64,000 bases of DNA from Hippopus hippopus (GCA_946811185.2 OX328107.1:12799565-12863564); one strand, 5' to 3'. Counted from the stretch's first letter, positions 1 to 11,786 are shown. Numbers and translations are program-made. Notes: generated from the sequence alone by a model not told the origin.

Positions 1-777
1 ACACCACTCTGTTAACCTTGAAACTACTTTACCAGCTGTAGCGGTGAATATTTCCCTTAGCAAGACAATTACACTGTGTTCTATTTATCTCCCTCCTAGC
101 TCGCCAATTGATATTAACAAACTTGATAACCTCGTAAATCAATTGCCAAAGCCTTTCATTTTAATGGGCGATTTTAATTCCCATCATACAATATGGGGAT
201 GTAGAGACACAAATGACAAAGGTAGAACCATATAAGAATTTATCACGAAACACGACCTTGTTCTGTTGAATGATAAATCTTCAACTTAACATCACCCTGC
301 TACTGGTTCATATTCATCTCTAGACCTCACTATATGCAGCCCTGGAATTTTTCCAGATTTAAACTGAAAGGTTGATGATGACCTTCATGGAAGTGATCAC
401 TTTCCGATCAGGGTATCGGAAGTAGGACCTTCAATTCAACAACGTCCTGAACGTTGGAAGCTTCATAAGGCAAACTGGGAGCAGTTCAAAATCCACTGCG
501 AACAATCAATTTATCCCAATGCTTTTGATCACTGCGAAAATCCTGCAGAGCTTTTCACTTCCTTACTTTATTCGGCTGCAGAAAAATCGATTCCTAGGAC
601 GACGACAAATCCGAAAAACCCTAGCAAGCCATGTGCAAAAAGGCTATAGCTGAACGAAAGTCTGTTCTCAGACAATTTAATCTGAGACCGACTCCGGAAA
701 ATCTTTCTAAGTTTAAAATTGCACTTGCAAAAGCACGGCGAACAGTTAAGCAAAGTAAACGTGCGTCTTGGCGACAT
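1..777 (+). pseudogene. LINE endonuclease (APE domain) remnant
   Basis: Reading the plus strand across stops gives GDFNSHHTIWG near 163-195 and GSDHFP near 392-410, the Asp/Asn and SDH motifs of apurinic endonuclease-like LINE endonucleases, which nick the target DNA for target-primed reverse transcription. In-frame stops (for example after GRTI at 233) and frameshifts break it. The corresponding part of the copy at 60559-61512 is better preserved. Confidence 0.85.
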
Positions 778-825
778 TAGGTATCTAGATTAAATTGCAG
801 ATCGTCCGTCAAAAAGACATGGGAC

Positions 826-2634
826 ATGATTCGAAAAATTAACGGAAAGACCTCTTCATTAAATGTTGGACATTTAAATGCTGGTAATGGTGTCGTCACT
901 TCTAAAGCAGATATTGCAAATGTCTTGGCTGACACTTTTGCAGAGAAGTCATGTACTTCAAACTATTCGACATCATTTCGGAAATTTCAGAAGACGAAAG
1001 AAAAAACAAAACTGAATTTCAAGTCTGATAATAACGAACATTACAATAAAGATTTTACTTTAAAAGAATTGAAGAAAGCACTAAAAAAGTGACATGACAC
1101 TGCTGTGGGATGTGACGACATCCATTATCAGTTTTTAAAGCATCTACCGTTTCGATCCCTTGAAAGTTTACTTCGTGTTGTTTATCAAGTCTGCCACACT
1201 GGTATTCTTCCAGATTCCTAGAAAGATGCTATTGTTATTCCAATACCAAAGCCAGGTAACGATTCTACAGATCCAGCAAATTATCGCCCTATAGCCTTAA
1301 CAAGTTGTATTTGCAAAACCATGGAAAGAATGGTTAATGACCGTCCTGTTTGGTTTCTAGAGAAAAATAAACTTATTGTTACCGCCCAGTGCGGATTTCG
1401 CAAACAAAGAGGCACTCTCAACCATTTAGTTCGATTCGAAACTTTTATTCGCGAAGCTTTCATTAAAAAGGAACATGTTGTTTCAGTAATTTTCGATCTC
1501 GAAAGTGCTTATGATACCACATGGAAGTATGGAATCATGAATGACCTCAATGATTTCGGTATAAGAGGTCGCCTTGCTTATTTCATTTCGGCATTTCTGA
1601 ATGAACGTGAGTTTAGAGTCCGAGTAGGAAATACTTACTCCAACCCCTATGAACAAGAAATGGGCGTTCCCCAGGGAAGCATTCTTTCCGTTACACTCTT
1701 CAGTGTCAAGATAAACAATATTGTTAAGGCTGTTTGTCCTGGCGTGGAATGTTTTTTGTATGTTGACGACTTTTGCATTTGCTATAGGTCCAAGCATATG
1801 CATACCATTGAACGGCAGTTACAACGAGTTTTAAACAATTAAAGCAAATGGTCAGGAGAAAATGGTTTTAGATTTTCTAAGACCAAGACCAAATGCATAC
1901 ATTTCTGCCAGTTAAAAAAATTTCATCTTCAGCCAGAACTTACGCTAGATGGTGTACAAATTGAGGTCGTCCCTGAACATAAATTCTTAGGTCCTTTGTT
2001 TGACTCTAAATTATCGTTTATTCCTCACATTAACTAATTGAGTAATAAATGCCAAAAAGCTCTTAATCTTTTATGTGTTGTCTCCAGCATGGACTGGGGA
2101 GCCGACAGGAAAGTTTTACTGAGACTATATAGATCACTTGTTCGTTCCAAGTTAGATTACGGCTGCGTTGTATATGGATCAGCACGGCAATCGTACCTTC
2201 GCAAACTGGATTCTATCCACAACCAAGGTTTACGTGTAGCCCTTGGCGCATTCAGAACATCTCCTGTTAATAGTTTGTATGCAGAGGCAAATGAACCATC
2301 TTTGAGTTTACGCAGTAAGAAACTTTCCATGCAATATTACCTAAAGTTAAAGTCCAATCCTGAAAATCCCACGCATGAGGTTGTGTTTGAACCCCTCTAC
2401 AAGGACGAATTTTTAAACAGAGAAAAAGTCATACCTCCGTTTAGTTTGCGTTGTGAGGCTGATATGAATTGTCTTGAATTCGATCTTGAGGATGGAGCGA
2501 CGCAAAAAATTTCTGACGTTCCTTTATGGACTTCTAGCAGTCCAACCTATATTTACAATCTTACTTCAGATAAGAAAGCTACAACAGATCCAATGATTTA
2601 TAAGAAAAAATTCCTTGAAATAAAAGAGCAATAG
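826..2634 (+). pseudogene. LINE reverse transcriptase remnant
   Basis: Reverse transcriptase of the LINE. Recognisable blocks are NYRPIALTSCICK (about 1278-1318), QCGFRKQRGTLNHL (1387-1430), FDLESAYDTTW (1492-1524), GVPQGSILS (1663-1689) and the catalytic YVDD at 1759-1770. The downstream thumb/connection region continues to 2634 with KSKLDYGCVVYGSA (about 2143-2190). Stops at 1092 and 1842 and others separate the frame. It copied the element's own RNA at the nicked target; this copy cannot encode an intact enzyme. Confidence 0.9.
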
Positions 2635-2637
2635 TAC

Positions 2638-3451
2638 ATTTACGAAGAGATATATACTGATGGTTCTAAAGATGGAGAAAAAGTCGCTTCGGCTGCCGTG
2701 CTCGATGGCGAATTATATCAGTTTCGACTACCTAATAATGCTTCGAATTTTTCTGCGGAGCTTAAGGCGATTGACCTCGCTCTCAACCATGTTCAACAAG
2801 ACGCATACTGGCGCTACATTATATATACTGATTCTCTGTCAGCTTTGCAAGCACTTGAGAGTGAGAGAACCAATAATCCACTAATTGTCAGTCTCCTTGA
2901 AAAATTGTCCAGAATCTGTGTGGAAGCTGATATTGTATTCTGCTGGCTTCCTAGTCATATTGGTATTAATGGATGGAAATGAAGAGGCAGATAAAGCTGC
3001 CAAGGAGGCACCATCTTCTGATGTTTTACCTTTTAAAGTTCCTTTTAATGAGTTCAAACCATTGATTAATGATTTTATTTTGAATGTATGGCAGCACTCC
3101 TGGAACGACCCATTTAACCAAAATAACAAGTTGTTTACAGTGAAGCCAGCTCTTGGCGAGTGGCTTCCAGGAATGCGGACAAATGGCCGCGAGGAAATTA
3201 TCTTGGCCCGTCTTCGCATTGGCCATACATATATGACACACTCGTTTCTCCTGAAGGGAGAAGAAGCACCACAGTGTATTCCTTGCAATGAGCCTCTTAC
3301 TGTCAAGCATATTCTTGTAGATTGTTTAGATCTTGCACCTAGAAGAGAAAAGTTTTTTCATGTTGATAGTATGGACACTCTGTTTCATACTGTAAAGTGT
3401 GAGTATATTTTTGAGTTTTTGAAAGAGGTAAATCTCTATAAAAAGATATAG
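2638..3451 (+). pseudogene. LINE RNase H domain and C-terminal zinc motif remnant
   Basis: An RNase H-like domain is visible as YTDGSKDGE (about 2653-2680), FSAELKAIDLAL, YTDSLSALQAL (about 2827-2860) and WLPSHIGI (about 2943-2968), carrying the D, E and D catalytic positions. After a frame change the protein continues as ARLRIGHTYMTHSFLL and ends with CIPCNEPLTVKHILVDC, a CX2CX7HX4C motif usual at the C-terminus of these LINE proteins. The stop is at 3449-3451. Confidence 0.88.
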
Positions 3452-3655
3452 TTTTAGGTTCTATTGACCATCTTTAGTTTTAGAATATGCATCATTAGCA
3501 CCATTTGTTGTTTTAGTGTTTTCACTGCTAATAATTTTAACTTTTTCCATAACATTACAGTAAGACCATTTAAAAGCTTTGCATTTGTTGTAAATGCACC
3601 CAATATGACCTGTGATGTCGACGGGCCTTAAAACTTCATTCATTCATTCATTCAT
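3452..3655 (+). repeat. LINE 3' UTR with (CATT)n tail
   Basis: About 200 bases of 3' UTR carry the conserved block AATATGACCTGTGATGTCGA at about 3602-3621, just before a (CATT)n tail. The same block and tail end the copies at 39925 and 63592, which marks this as the 3' recognition end of the family. Confidence 0.88.
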
Positions 3656-3809
3656 TAATAATTCTAAGACAATTCCTTTACAATCTAAAATGGATTGTAA
3701 ATATAACTTGGCTTTAACATTATTCCTCACAAGTAAAAGTGTCATGTAAAATTGTTACAGTTAATGAAGTTAATATGTTTTCAAGTTTAACTAGTTCTTA
3801 GTTAAGTTA

Positions 3810-4840
3810 TCATACCCCACTAACGAAGTTGGGGGGGGGGGGGGTATACTGGAGTCACCATGTCCGTCTGTCCATCTGTCTGTCCATCTGAATTTTTGTT
3901 TCAGCTTTAACTTCTAAAGTAAAACAGCTTTCAACATGAAACTTCATACACTGATAGAACTCTGTTGGGAGAAGTGCCATATATAAGATTAATAACTGCT
4001 ACGATTATTTGTCGAGTTATTGTCCTTTGCTTTTTATGCCCCCGCATCGAAAGATCGGGAGCATTTTGTTTTACCGTTGTCCGTCTGTCCGTCCGTCCGT
4101 CTGTACAAACTTAAGGTGAAAACTTAACATTTTCCTCTTACTCCTAAACTAATTTAGTAACAAGGCTCATATTTGGTATGTAGGTACTTTTCATCAATGC
4201 ACATATGTAGAATGTCACATGACCTAGATCAAGGTCAAATTTTAACCCTTATCACGTAAAACTTTACATGAAAACTTAACGTCAAAACTTAACATTTTCC
4301 TCTTACTCCTAAACTAATTTAGTTACAAGGCTCATATTTCGTATGAAGGCACATCTCATTGATACACATCTGGTGGTACCAAGGTCAAGGTCATCTGTCA
4401 AGGTCAAGGTCAAATATCAAGGTCACGTTTTAAAAAAATGGCCTTGGCGGGGGCCTTCGTGTTTCACAAACACATCGTGTTTCAATCCAAATTTTTTATT
4501 TGGCTATAACTTCTAAAGTAAGAAAGCTTTCAACATGAAACTTCATACACTGGTAGAACTCGACTAGGGAAAGTGCCAAATATAAGAACCATAACTTTGC
4601 TGTCCTTATTTGAGGAGTAATTGCCCTTTAAAATTTTCACTTTTGAAAATTTGTTTTGTGCATAACTTTGTAAGTAAAGATTATTTCAACATGAAACTCT
4701 ATAAACTAACAGAACATGACTAGGAGAAGTGCCATATATAAGAACCATCACTCTGCTGCCCTTAGTTTTGGAGTAAAAGCCCTTTTTTTTCAACTTCAAT
4801 TTTTCGCTTTGTGCATAACTTCCATAAAATGATTTTCAGT
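3810..4840 (+). repeat. Tandem dispersed repeat with an inserted second repeat
   Basis: Units of roughly 155 bp with the shared phrase CAACATGAAACTTCATACAC occur at about 3933, 4532 and (diverged) 4690. A different block at about 4034-4480 interrupts the array; it starts with a CCCCGCATCGAAAGATCGGG phrase and (TCCG)n and ends with a CCTTGGCGGGGGCCTTCGTG phrase. Both blocks are common dispersed repeats in bivalves as far as I know. A poly-G run at 3831-3843 precedes the array. No gene is visible. Confidence 0.6.
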
Positions 4841-4952
4841 TTGGAAGAATCTAAAATTTGTCGTTTGGGAAAGGGTTAAAAGCTTGAAGAAACTGTGAAA
4901 TAGTACATATCTTATTGTCTAAATAAGCTTAAAATGTTAAGCTTTCATTTTT

Positions 4953-5400
4953 AGCTCACCGGAGCACAAAGTGCTCGGGATGAGCAATTTGTGATCGTCA
5001 CTGTGTATCGTCTGTCCATCCACCAGTCCAGAATTTAAAAAAAAAAAAAAATCTTATCCTCCTTAAACTTACCATCCGATTTCAACAAAAATTTATTGAG
5101 TGATCCTTAGGTCATGCACTTTCAAAATACTTCAATGAATGGAAAATTATGAAGAATTTTGGTTGCCATGGCAACCAAGTGAAAAAAATCTTTAAAAATC
5201 TTCTCAGCCTGAACCATAAGGCCTAGAGCTTCCAAATTTGGCATGTAGCATGGCCCTCTACCAAAATACTTGAAATTATTACTCTACAGTGAAAATGAGT
5301 CCTATGTTGTGGGATTCCAGATTTTACATAGAACTCTCTCTTGTTTCGGCATGCAGGCAAACGACGAATACACCCAGAATGTATCCAACAGAGACAACCT
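4953..5400 (+). repeat. Dispersed repeat of the AGCTCACC...AAAGTGCTC type, 5' part
   Basis: Begins with AGCTCACCGGAGCACAAAGT at 4954 and runs through a TCGTCTGTCCATCCACC segment and a CCATGGCAACCAAGTG segment. This is the opening of a very abundant mollusc repeat. The window at about 50590-51060 carries a related block with phrases such as AGGCCACATTTTCAGTC and GATGATATCTCGGACAAG. Confidence 0.55.
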
Positions 5401-5501
5401 ATATGCCCCCAAAAAATTAATATAGTCGAATTTTTAATAACAATATAGTATTTGAAATCAATAACTGAGTCTGAAATGAAAACACAATGTGAAGTTTCCC
5501 C

Positions 5502-5842
5502 AAGGGCGGATCGAGGATTTTTTGCCGGGGGGGGGGGGGGGTATTCCGGAAAATCCGAAGTAATTTATGAACTGAAACTAAACGCAATCAGCCTTGCCTG
5601 AGAGACCACCTCTATAAGGCAGAAACCTTCATTAAACGACCGAGAGTCGATATCCCAGTAAGATTAAAAAAAAAAAAAGACAAGAGACAACATGGTATAT
5701 CGCTCGATTTTTTTCAGCTAGTTCTATGTTGTTGGTACTTGGTAAATTTTCCTAGCAGACAATGGTTACTTTGAAAATTCTAGGGGGGTGGGGAGGGGGC
5801 GGGGGGTCCGGACCCCTCTGACCCCACCATGTATCCGCCCAT
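5502..5842. mobile_element. hAT-like MITE
   Basis: A 341-bp element with inverted ends AAGGGCGGAT and ATCCGCCCAT. It is flanked by GTTTCCCC (5494-5501) and GTTTCCAT (5843-5850), an 8-bp target duplication matching at six of eight places, which fits hAT-type integration. The interior has two poly-G stretches (5527-5541 and about 5785-5810) and no coding sequence. Confidence 0.65.
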
Positions 5843-6030
5843 GTTTCCATTTCGATGTCAGCAAAACCATAATTTATGTTATCCGTGATTAGTCGACGCA
5901 AACCCATCTGCGTAAGGTGGATCAAAAGTTTCTGTTGATGAAGCCATTTTCAAGGTAATAATGTTCGTTAGGGTATAGGTGCGTTATTTATTAAAACTCT
6001 TTCCTTAATGTTGACGACACAAGGAGCTTC

Positions 6031-6100
6031 TGTGGACAGTTTAGATCAAAATCAGACTGCACAGAACGTGCAGTCTGATTTCTGATCTACATTGTCCACA
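6031..6100. repeat. Imperfect palindrome with GCAGTCTGAT core
   Basis: The arms read TGTGGAC...ATCAGACTGCAC and the reverse complement, around a 5-base centre. The same palindrome type is at 46689-46742, and half-copies are at 17468-17508 and 19213-19245, so this is the core of a dispersed MITE family. Confidence 0.75.
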
Positions 6101-6564
6101 TTTTCATTCTAGATTATAAATGAACCGTTTCTTCATCTTGCAATGGAAGTGTATTTTTAGCCAATGAACAAATACAATTTATTTATTCGGTAGTGAAAGA
6201 GTTAATATGGCGTTCTAAACTGGGCTATAAGGGGTATAGATAATAACGGCTGCATGTGAAAATCATTTGGATTGGTTTCAACTTTTTGTCATTTTTTGTC
6301 GAACTTAACCAAACAGAATAATACACATAGAGTTCCTTCGGATAGCTATCGATTATATACTCAGATGTCTTTATTCTTTGATATATTAACCCATTACCAA
6401 ACGACAAAATTTCAGACCTGTCCAAAATAGAAGTTGCACACGAAAATTCAAAGCGACTGTGTACTGGGTAAAATAAGAAACTTACTTAGTAGAAAGCATT
6501 GTGGGAAAGAAGAAATTGCTTACAAAAGCACTTTCTCCTTAGCTCACAATGCTTTCATAAATAA

Positions 6565-7050
6565 TGACCATAACATAATCTCAAAACAACACCACGTCAT
6601 ATAATAACCACACAACGTAATAAGAAGACTACAAAACGTAATGTGAAAACTGCATGATACAACAATTTTACCATACAATGTATTAAAACGACATCATAAT
6701 GATTAAGGAAAAGGCCATAACGTAATTTCAAAACCACATCACGTAATATAATAACAACACAACGTAATACGAAGACTACCAAACGTAATGCGAAAACTAC
6801 ATGACATAACAATTTAATAACATGGTGTATTTAAAAGACATCATCATGATAAAGGAAAACACCATAACCTAATCTCAGTGCCACATCACGTCATATAATA
6901 TCCCCACAACGTAATAAGAAGACTACATAAGGTAATGAGGAATATACATGACATAACAATTTAACACCATAACGTAATCTAAAAACACCATCACGTAATA
7001 TAAAGACCACATAACGTAATGCAAAGACCACACCTCGTAACGCATATATG
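6565..7050 (+). repeat. Tandem repeat, ~147-bp higher-order unit made of ~18-bp subunits
   Basis: CACATCACGT-type anchors recur at about 6587, 6734 and 6881, giving a period near 147. Within each unit a shorter phrase CACAACGTAATAAGAAGACTA is repeated with variation. The apparent minus-strand reading frame here is a product of the repeat. Confidence 0.75.
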
Positions 7051-7080
7051 AAATAATGGAATAAAAAAACGACTAAACGA

Positions 7081-7894
7081 TCTAAAATATCACATAAAGA
7101 AATGTTTTAGGACAACATAAGACAGTTATGGCGTTCCATAAACCCCACAGCAATTTACTTGGGGATGTCGAAATTTTATATCGAGAGTGCAGTGTGGAAT
7201 GATTTTAAAGATTGTGAACATCAATATTTAGCGTTTTTGGATTGCTGAAAGAAGGAGAAAAGACATGATCCTACAAATAGACGAGTGCACCATTTCCCGT
7301 GTTGAAACAAAAAGTAGTTTAGCTTTCTATTTTAAGATAAGGGGTGCGTAAATGACTCTAGTGATACACTCCCCTATTGTTTACAATTTTGACTTGACGT
7401 AACTTTTTCCAAGATTCATTTCAAATAACAAATCTGAAACTTCTTTCCCTTCTTTGGGGCCATAGATATTGCTGATTTACTGATTTAAATACATTTCTAC
7501 ATTCGGCTAAAATGAGAAGATGGGAAACGTTAGCAACTGCTGTGTTTCACGTCTGTTATTGTGGCGTTGTTTTACTACGGCTACGATTCTAGTCTGTTAT
7601 TGTAGCCGTATTAAACGGCTGCTATGTCTATTTTGCTATTTTCACGGTGTTTTACATTTACTATGGCTATGCATTTAAAGTGCTATTGTCATACTGTTTA
7701 TTACGTTACCAAAACTTCACGCGAATCATATTTGTCTTGGAAGGGGCAGATAACAAATGGTGGGTAAAGGAATAATGCCTTTTTGGAAAAAAGGGCATTT
7801 ACTATTTGAAACCGGAGGGACATTTTCTCATCAGAGGCATTTGCTCCGAATATGAGGTTTCCTACTCACCTCTCATGTCTGATGTAAGTGATAA
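7081..7894. other. No gene seen
   Basis: AT-rich unique-looking sequence. A short repetitive patch at about 7545-7700 repeats phrases around CTGTTATTGT and CGGCT. No open frame, RNA gene or clear element end was recognised. Confidence 0.5.
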
Positions 7895-8112
7895 AAAAGT
7901 AAATGGTTGGAAAGAATGTTGTGCGATTTCTGGTGTAAGAAAAACATGGATAGGTGCGATGAGCGCTCGGATATGACCACAGCTGATGAAAACGGCGTTA
8001 AACTCTAGCCAAACACCCCTTCCAATTACATGAATATGTGAGCTGTCGCCGTGATATGACTGAAAAATTGTTGAAAGCGGCGTAAAACACCATTCAATCA
8101 ACCAATCAACCG
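7895..8112 (+). mobile_element. tRNA-derived SINE, 3' part only
   Basis: Matches the 3' half of the SINE at 8272-8594: GTTGGAAAGAATGTTGTGCG, a GCACT/GCGCT-type middle, GATATGACTGAAAAATTGTTGAA and an ending CACCATTCAATCAACC. The tRNA-like head is missing and a segment appears duplicated, since the end phrase occurs twice. Confidence 0.7.
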
Positions 8113-8271
8113 ATATAATTTATAAAATGTAATATTTTTCATTTCAATATTTTTTATATAAACGAACCTTGCCTTGTGTTACAATACCTTTAGATCACGT
8201 TTACTTTGTACGTTTCATAACAAATGTAAGCAAAACGAGTGATACGTTATATTTCCACCTTTTGACATTTG

Positions 8272-8594
8272 AGCCGAGCCCAAGTAGCTCAGACGGTAGC
8301 GTACAAGACTTAAAGACTGCAGGTCGCTGGTTCGACCTCCCCCCGCCCTGCTCGGCCAATTTCTTTCCGAGGATTGATAACAGTCATTGCGACAAAATGT
8401 ATTCTTCTCTCACCGCTGGTCATTGCATTGGTGATGGTTATGTAGAAAAGCAACCAGTGGTTTGGAAAGAATATTGTGCGGAGTACTGGTAAAAGAAATT
8501 CCAGGAAAGCACGGATAAGTGCACTGGCCGCCGCGATATAACTAAAATAATGATGAAAAACGGCGTTAAACACCATACAATCAATCAATTACTG
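8272..8594 (+). mobile_element. tRNA-derived SINE with target-site duplication
   Basis: The head is tRNA-like with an A box (TAGCTCAGACGG at 8286) and a B box (GGTTCGACCTC at about 8330). The body is shared with the copies at 16151-16455 and 62679-62992, and the tail is (AATC)n. The flanking direct repeat GACATTTG (8264-8271 and 8595-8602) is the target duplication. SINEs of this type are transcribed by Pol III and moved by a LINE; the partner is not shown by tail identity here. Confidence 0.88.
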
Positions 8595-8602
8595 GACATT
8601 TG

Positions 8603-9479
8603 CATTTGATATTTACTACATGTATAACTAAAGCCTTAAGCGTATCAATTACATTCAAGAACTGAAGGCCCTATCTTACAATTTAGAATTAAATATCGTA
8701 TGTAAAGTGCTATATTATCATTATTAGCAATAAGATCTCTAATAGAAATTATATTTGTTTAGAAAAAAATCGGACACCACATGAAATGGAGACAACGCCG
8801 TTTTCATCTTGGACATTTTTGTTGCATTTATCAATATATTGTTTGGCTTGACGATTTTTAAAGGTTACGATTTCTTGTACTAATAATGTAAAAAAACGGA
8901 CGTCATACAAGACTGTCTTGTAAAGTATCTGTCGGAAGTTTTAGTCGATGTGGAGTCCATTGCCGAAACAAAAAGCTGACTTAACGAAAATATTCCAGAT
9001 AAGCATTCCTTAGACAATTTTATCTTAAATAAAAAGCATAAAATATGTTTTTGAAGACATGGTCCAAATCCCAATGCCTTTTTGAGCCGGTATCTGGAGA
9101 AAGAACGTTGTATAAGAAAAAATAGTCGGAGAAGTGGAGAGAAAAAAAAGAAACTTTTTTAAACACAATTTAAAAAATGTTTCCCTGTCTTCAATATTTT
9201 GGCTAATGGCTTTTTCAAGAAATTTAACATGAAATTGATGCCTTCTACATTTTGTGACAATTTTCACAACACCATATTTATAAATTTAAATGACGTTGTC
9301 GTTGACGACATGACGTCATTTGGTAAATTGATGGTCTTTGGCGATATTGACGTCGTTTGACACCTGAAGATCACCACAGTACTGCTGATATGGTCCTAAA
9401 ACTGTCATTTATATTGCAGCCATTTGGTCGAACTATTGCTAGCTTCTGACTATAGCTATCGCAGCGTCTTTCTCCGAGT
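8603..9479. other. No gene seen
   Basis: AT-rich intergenic sequence. The only notable string is a TGACGTCA palindrome inside a GACGACATGACGTCATTTG context at about 9305-9322. Minus-strand open frames of 60-80 codons here have no recognisable domain. Confidence 0.5.
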
Positions 9480-10056
9480 GACCTTTCATCACAAAGTGAA
9501 AATTGATCGGTTTGTCTTTCTTGAGCTTGATGTCTCAGAGATACTATGTCATCCTAGCCTGTAATTCCCGCTCGGTATCCCTCACATACACAATTGACTG
9601 GCATACCGTACACAATATTCCATATATAACATTTTGGGTTCGGCAAGTTACACCTGTGACGGGCTTGTACACAGTCTACCTTTAGGTGTCATGAACTTCC
9701 TCCCTGAAGATCAGATTGCTCATTCCACTATTTGGCTTACAATTTATCTTGGCTATCCTCAAGACTTTATTTGTTTTCCCACGAATCTGAGCATCACACG
9801 GGTTCACGTCTCTTTTAAATGTCACTATGGGTGGATCCTTGAAAATGTCCTTCATTTTGTCAGAGTGAGTAAAGTACTTTCATGTGATTTCTTACAATTT
9901 TATGAACATTCGATAGGTGATTTGAATATGTCCCTCTAAAGGAACTCTCTTGTCATTTCTTTCTTTTTTGCATTTATTTACCAATTCAGAGCGGTCTAAG
10001 CTATCCACTTTTTGCAGTTGAGACTCTATCAAGTTCCCACTATAGCCACGCTTTCT
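9480..10056 (-). pseudogene. PLE C-terminal linker and GIY-YIG endonuclease remnant
   Basis: Minus strand after the 621-bp insertion: RGYSGNLIESQLQKV (about 10005-10050), FKDPPIVTFKRDVNPCDAQI (about 9760-9820) and then VIYGILCTVCQSIVYVRDTE (about 9575-9633). The last aligns with the CxxC-containing start of the PLE GIY-YIG nuclease, with the second motif degraded (YVRDTE for the usual YVGET). Frameshifts are present. Confidence 0.75.
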
Positions 10057-10060
10057 TATA

Positions 10061-10681
10061 TGTAGGATGCTCCTCGCTGGTACCGCGGTACTAATTTAGC
10101 CAAAAATTTACTACAAATGAGAGAACTCGCTTGCATTATTTTCTAATACTGTAATAAACTGTTACATGTAAAGTTACGATTAATGTTGCTATCATAGTTT
10201 AAGTCGTGTATTTCAGACAGAAATCTCTAGGTCAAGCTACCATGTCCACTACAGGTGCTCCAAAGGGTGTCCTCTATGGTACCGCGTTACCTCCTGTAAT
10301 TTGGAAAATTGTACAATAAAATGATTTTTATTTTTAGAAAATGATTTTGCTACCGTAGTTTTTCTGTTCGGCGAGGACTATGACGTCACATCAGACGACC
10401 TTCACTTGTCAAACATGAATTATCGGTTTTATGAAGAAAAAGGGGTAATTATTTTCAAAACATGGAGAAAAATTTGTGCTTTGATATTGCGTCATTGGAA
10501 TATTGAAAGTAACTTATCAGTAATGAAGACATATCTGATATTTTTTAACCGATGCGATGCAAAAACACTTCAGCTTTCGATTTGATGGAATAAACAGTGG
10601 ATGGTTGGCTCTACGTATGCAAGTTAGGTATTTTTCAGATTACCGCGGTATCATCGATGACGCGGTACCAGCGAGGACGAC
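10061..10681. mobile_element. Element with CCTCGCTGGTACCGCG inverted ends, inserted in the PLE
   Basis: The left end (10074-10090) reads TCCTCGCTGGTACCGCG and the right end (about 10662-10678) is its reverse complement. Further GGTACCGCG-type strings lie inside. A TATA flanks both sides (10057-10060 and 10682-10685), a possible target duplication. PLE protein sequence is readable on both outer sides, which supports an insertion. The interior has no coding sequence. Confidence 0.6.
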
Positions 10682-10746
10682 TATACTTTCAGGTTCTTTC
10701 TATGCCAGTTGCAGTCCTCATCCTTCTCACATATTTTGCAAATCCT

Positions 10747-11463
10747 GAGGCCAAGACCGTATGCTAATCCTTTCTTTGTATCTGGGGGATGGTTTGATGA
10801 ACTGTTAAGATATAGTTGTTTGTCTGTTGGTTTTATGTAGATGTTTTATGAGGATAATTCCATTCTCGTATTTGTCCCATGTATCCAGAAACTCAATCTG
10901 CCGTTTATCATATCTAAGTTCTACTTTTATGTTTTTGTGTATGCTGTTAGGAAAAGCTGCAAAGTCCTTTAGTTCTGCCTCGCTCCCTGTCCACCACCCC
11001 AAAACCATCATCAATAAAACTTTTATAGAAGACTAGATGAATTGGTGCTGTTAACAAAGTTTTATCCCACTTTCTCATGTAGGTACAGCCAAAGTTCTTA
11101 TCGAGCCTTGAGCCTATAGCCACACCATCTCTTTGCATATAATTCTTATCTCCTAAAACAAAATTATTGTTATCTAGTACAGTTCTTCATCACCCCTTCA
11201 GTGGCTATGAGTAGTCTAGATCTCATTGTTAGCACTTCCTCATAGGCTTTCAGCCCTTTCTCTCGTGGCACAGTTGGATATAGTTTAACTACATCAAAGC
11301 AAAACAACAAGTTCTTATCTGGAAGTGGTTTATCAATTTTCCTTAGTTTTCGGATGAAATCTGGTCTATCACGCATGAAAGAAGGTGATTTCTCCACAAA
11401 TTCATTTAATTCATACTCTGCAACTTCTGCTAGTTTTTCTGTATGTGTACCTTTACTATCTAC
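10747..11463 (-). pseudogene. PLE reverse transcriptase, catalytic part
   Basis: Continues the PLE protein after the TRIM: FCFDVVKLYPTVPREKG (RT motif A with FD..KLYP, about 11262-11312), a motif B region around MQRDGVAIGS (about 11110-11138), and YKSFIDDGFGV (motif C, about 11000-11030) with the two catalytic Asp. After a one-base frame change it continues WTGSEAELKDFAAFPNSI and EFLDTWDKYENG, the standard PLE post-catalytic block. A stop after NCTR and others break it. Confidence 0.86.
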
Positions 11464-11670
11464 TCTTACGAACAAAGTCCGCAACAAAGAAACAAATGAA
11501 CAAATGCATAGCAGAAATACAGGGACCGGGCAGGATTCGAACCTAGAACACCTGGACGAAAGGCCAACACCATAACCACTGAGCTAAAGAGAATTCTCCC
11601 TAACGCAGCTGTTAGGTATTGTACTTAAATCGGGATGAAGCCATGCATGAAGGAGTGGTCTCCCGTAACA
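11464..11670 (-). repeat. TRIM copy 1, 3' LTR
   Basis: 207 bp, differing from the 5' LTR at three positions by eye. The B box (11533-11543) and A box (11576-11586) read on the minus strand. Confidence 0.88.
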
Positions 11671-11768
11671 CACCCCCTTTTAAAGTCATCATTTATTGAT
11701 GACTCAAAGCCTTATTAGGCAGAAAGTCCGTTTTTGGACAGCAAATGGGATTTATGGCTCAATGGCCA

Positions 11769-11786
11769 ATCCCGGACGAGCCCCCA
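11769..11786 (-). promoter_or_regulatory. Primer-binding site for tRNA-Pro
   Basis: TGGGGGCTCGTCCGGGAT on the minus strand, directly after the 5' LTR. It is complementary to the 3' 18 bases of tRNA-Pro, the same primer site used by many retroviruses and Ty3-like elements. Confidence 0.88.

Larger units (their letters stand above)
1..3655 (+). mobile_element. LINE (RNase H-bearing Jockey/I-superfamily), copy 1, 5'-truncated by the window edge
   Basis: Non-LTR retrotransposon remnant. In order it shows an APE-type endonuclease tail, a reverse transcriptase, an RNase H and a C-terminal CCHC-type zinc motif, then a 3' UTR ending in (CATT)n at about 3640-3655. The same protein and the same 3' UTR recur at 59364-63592 and at 39246-39925. 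Many stops and frameshifts show it is dead. The RNase H places it among the I/Nimb-type relatives of Jockey rather than Jockey itself; the exact clade is not decided here. Confidence 0.93.

Noticed and set aside
6597..6812. 71-codon minus-strand frame rich in Leu/Val
   Set aside because: Produced by the 147-bp tandem repeat.
8286..8340. Genuine tRNA gene
   Set aside because: A and B boxes are present but the sequence continues into a SINE body with tail and target duplication. The same holds for 16160-16215, 52505-52580 and 62925-62985.
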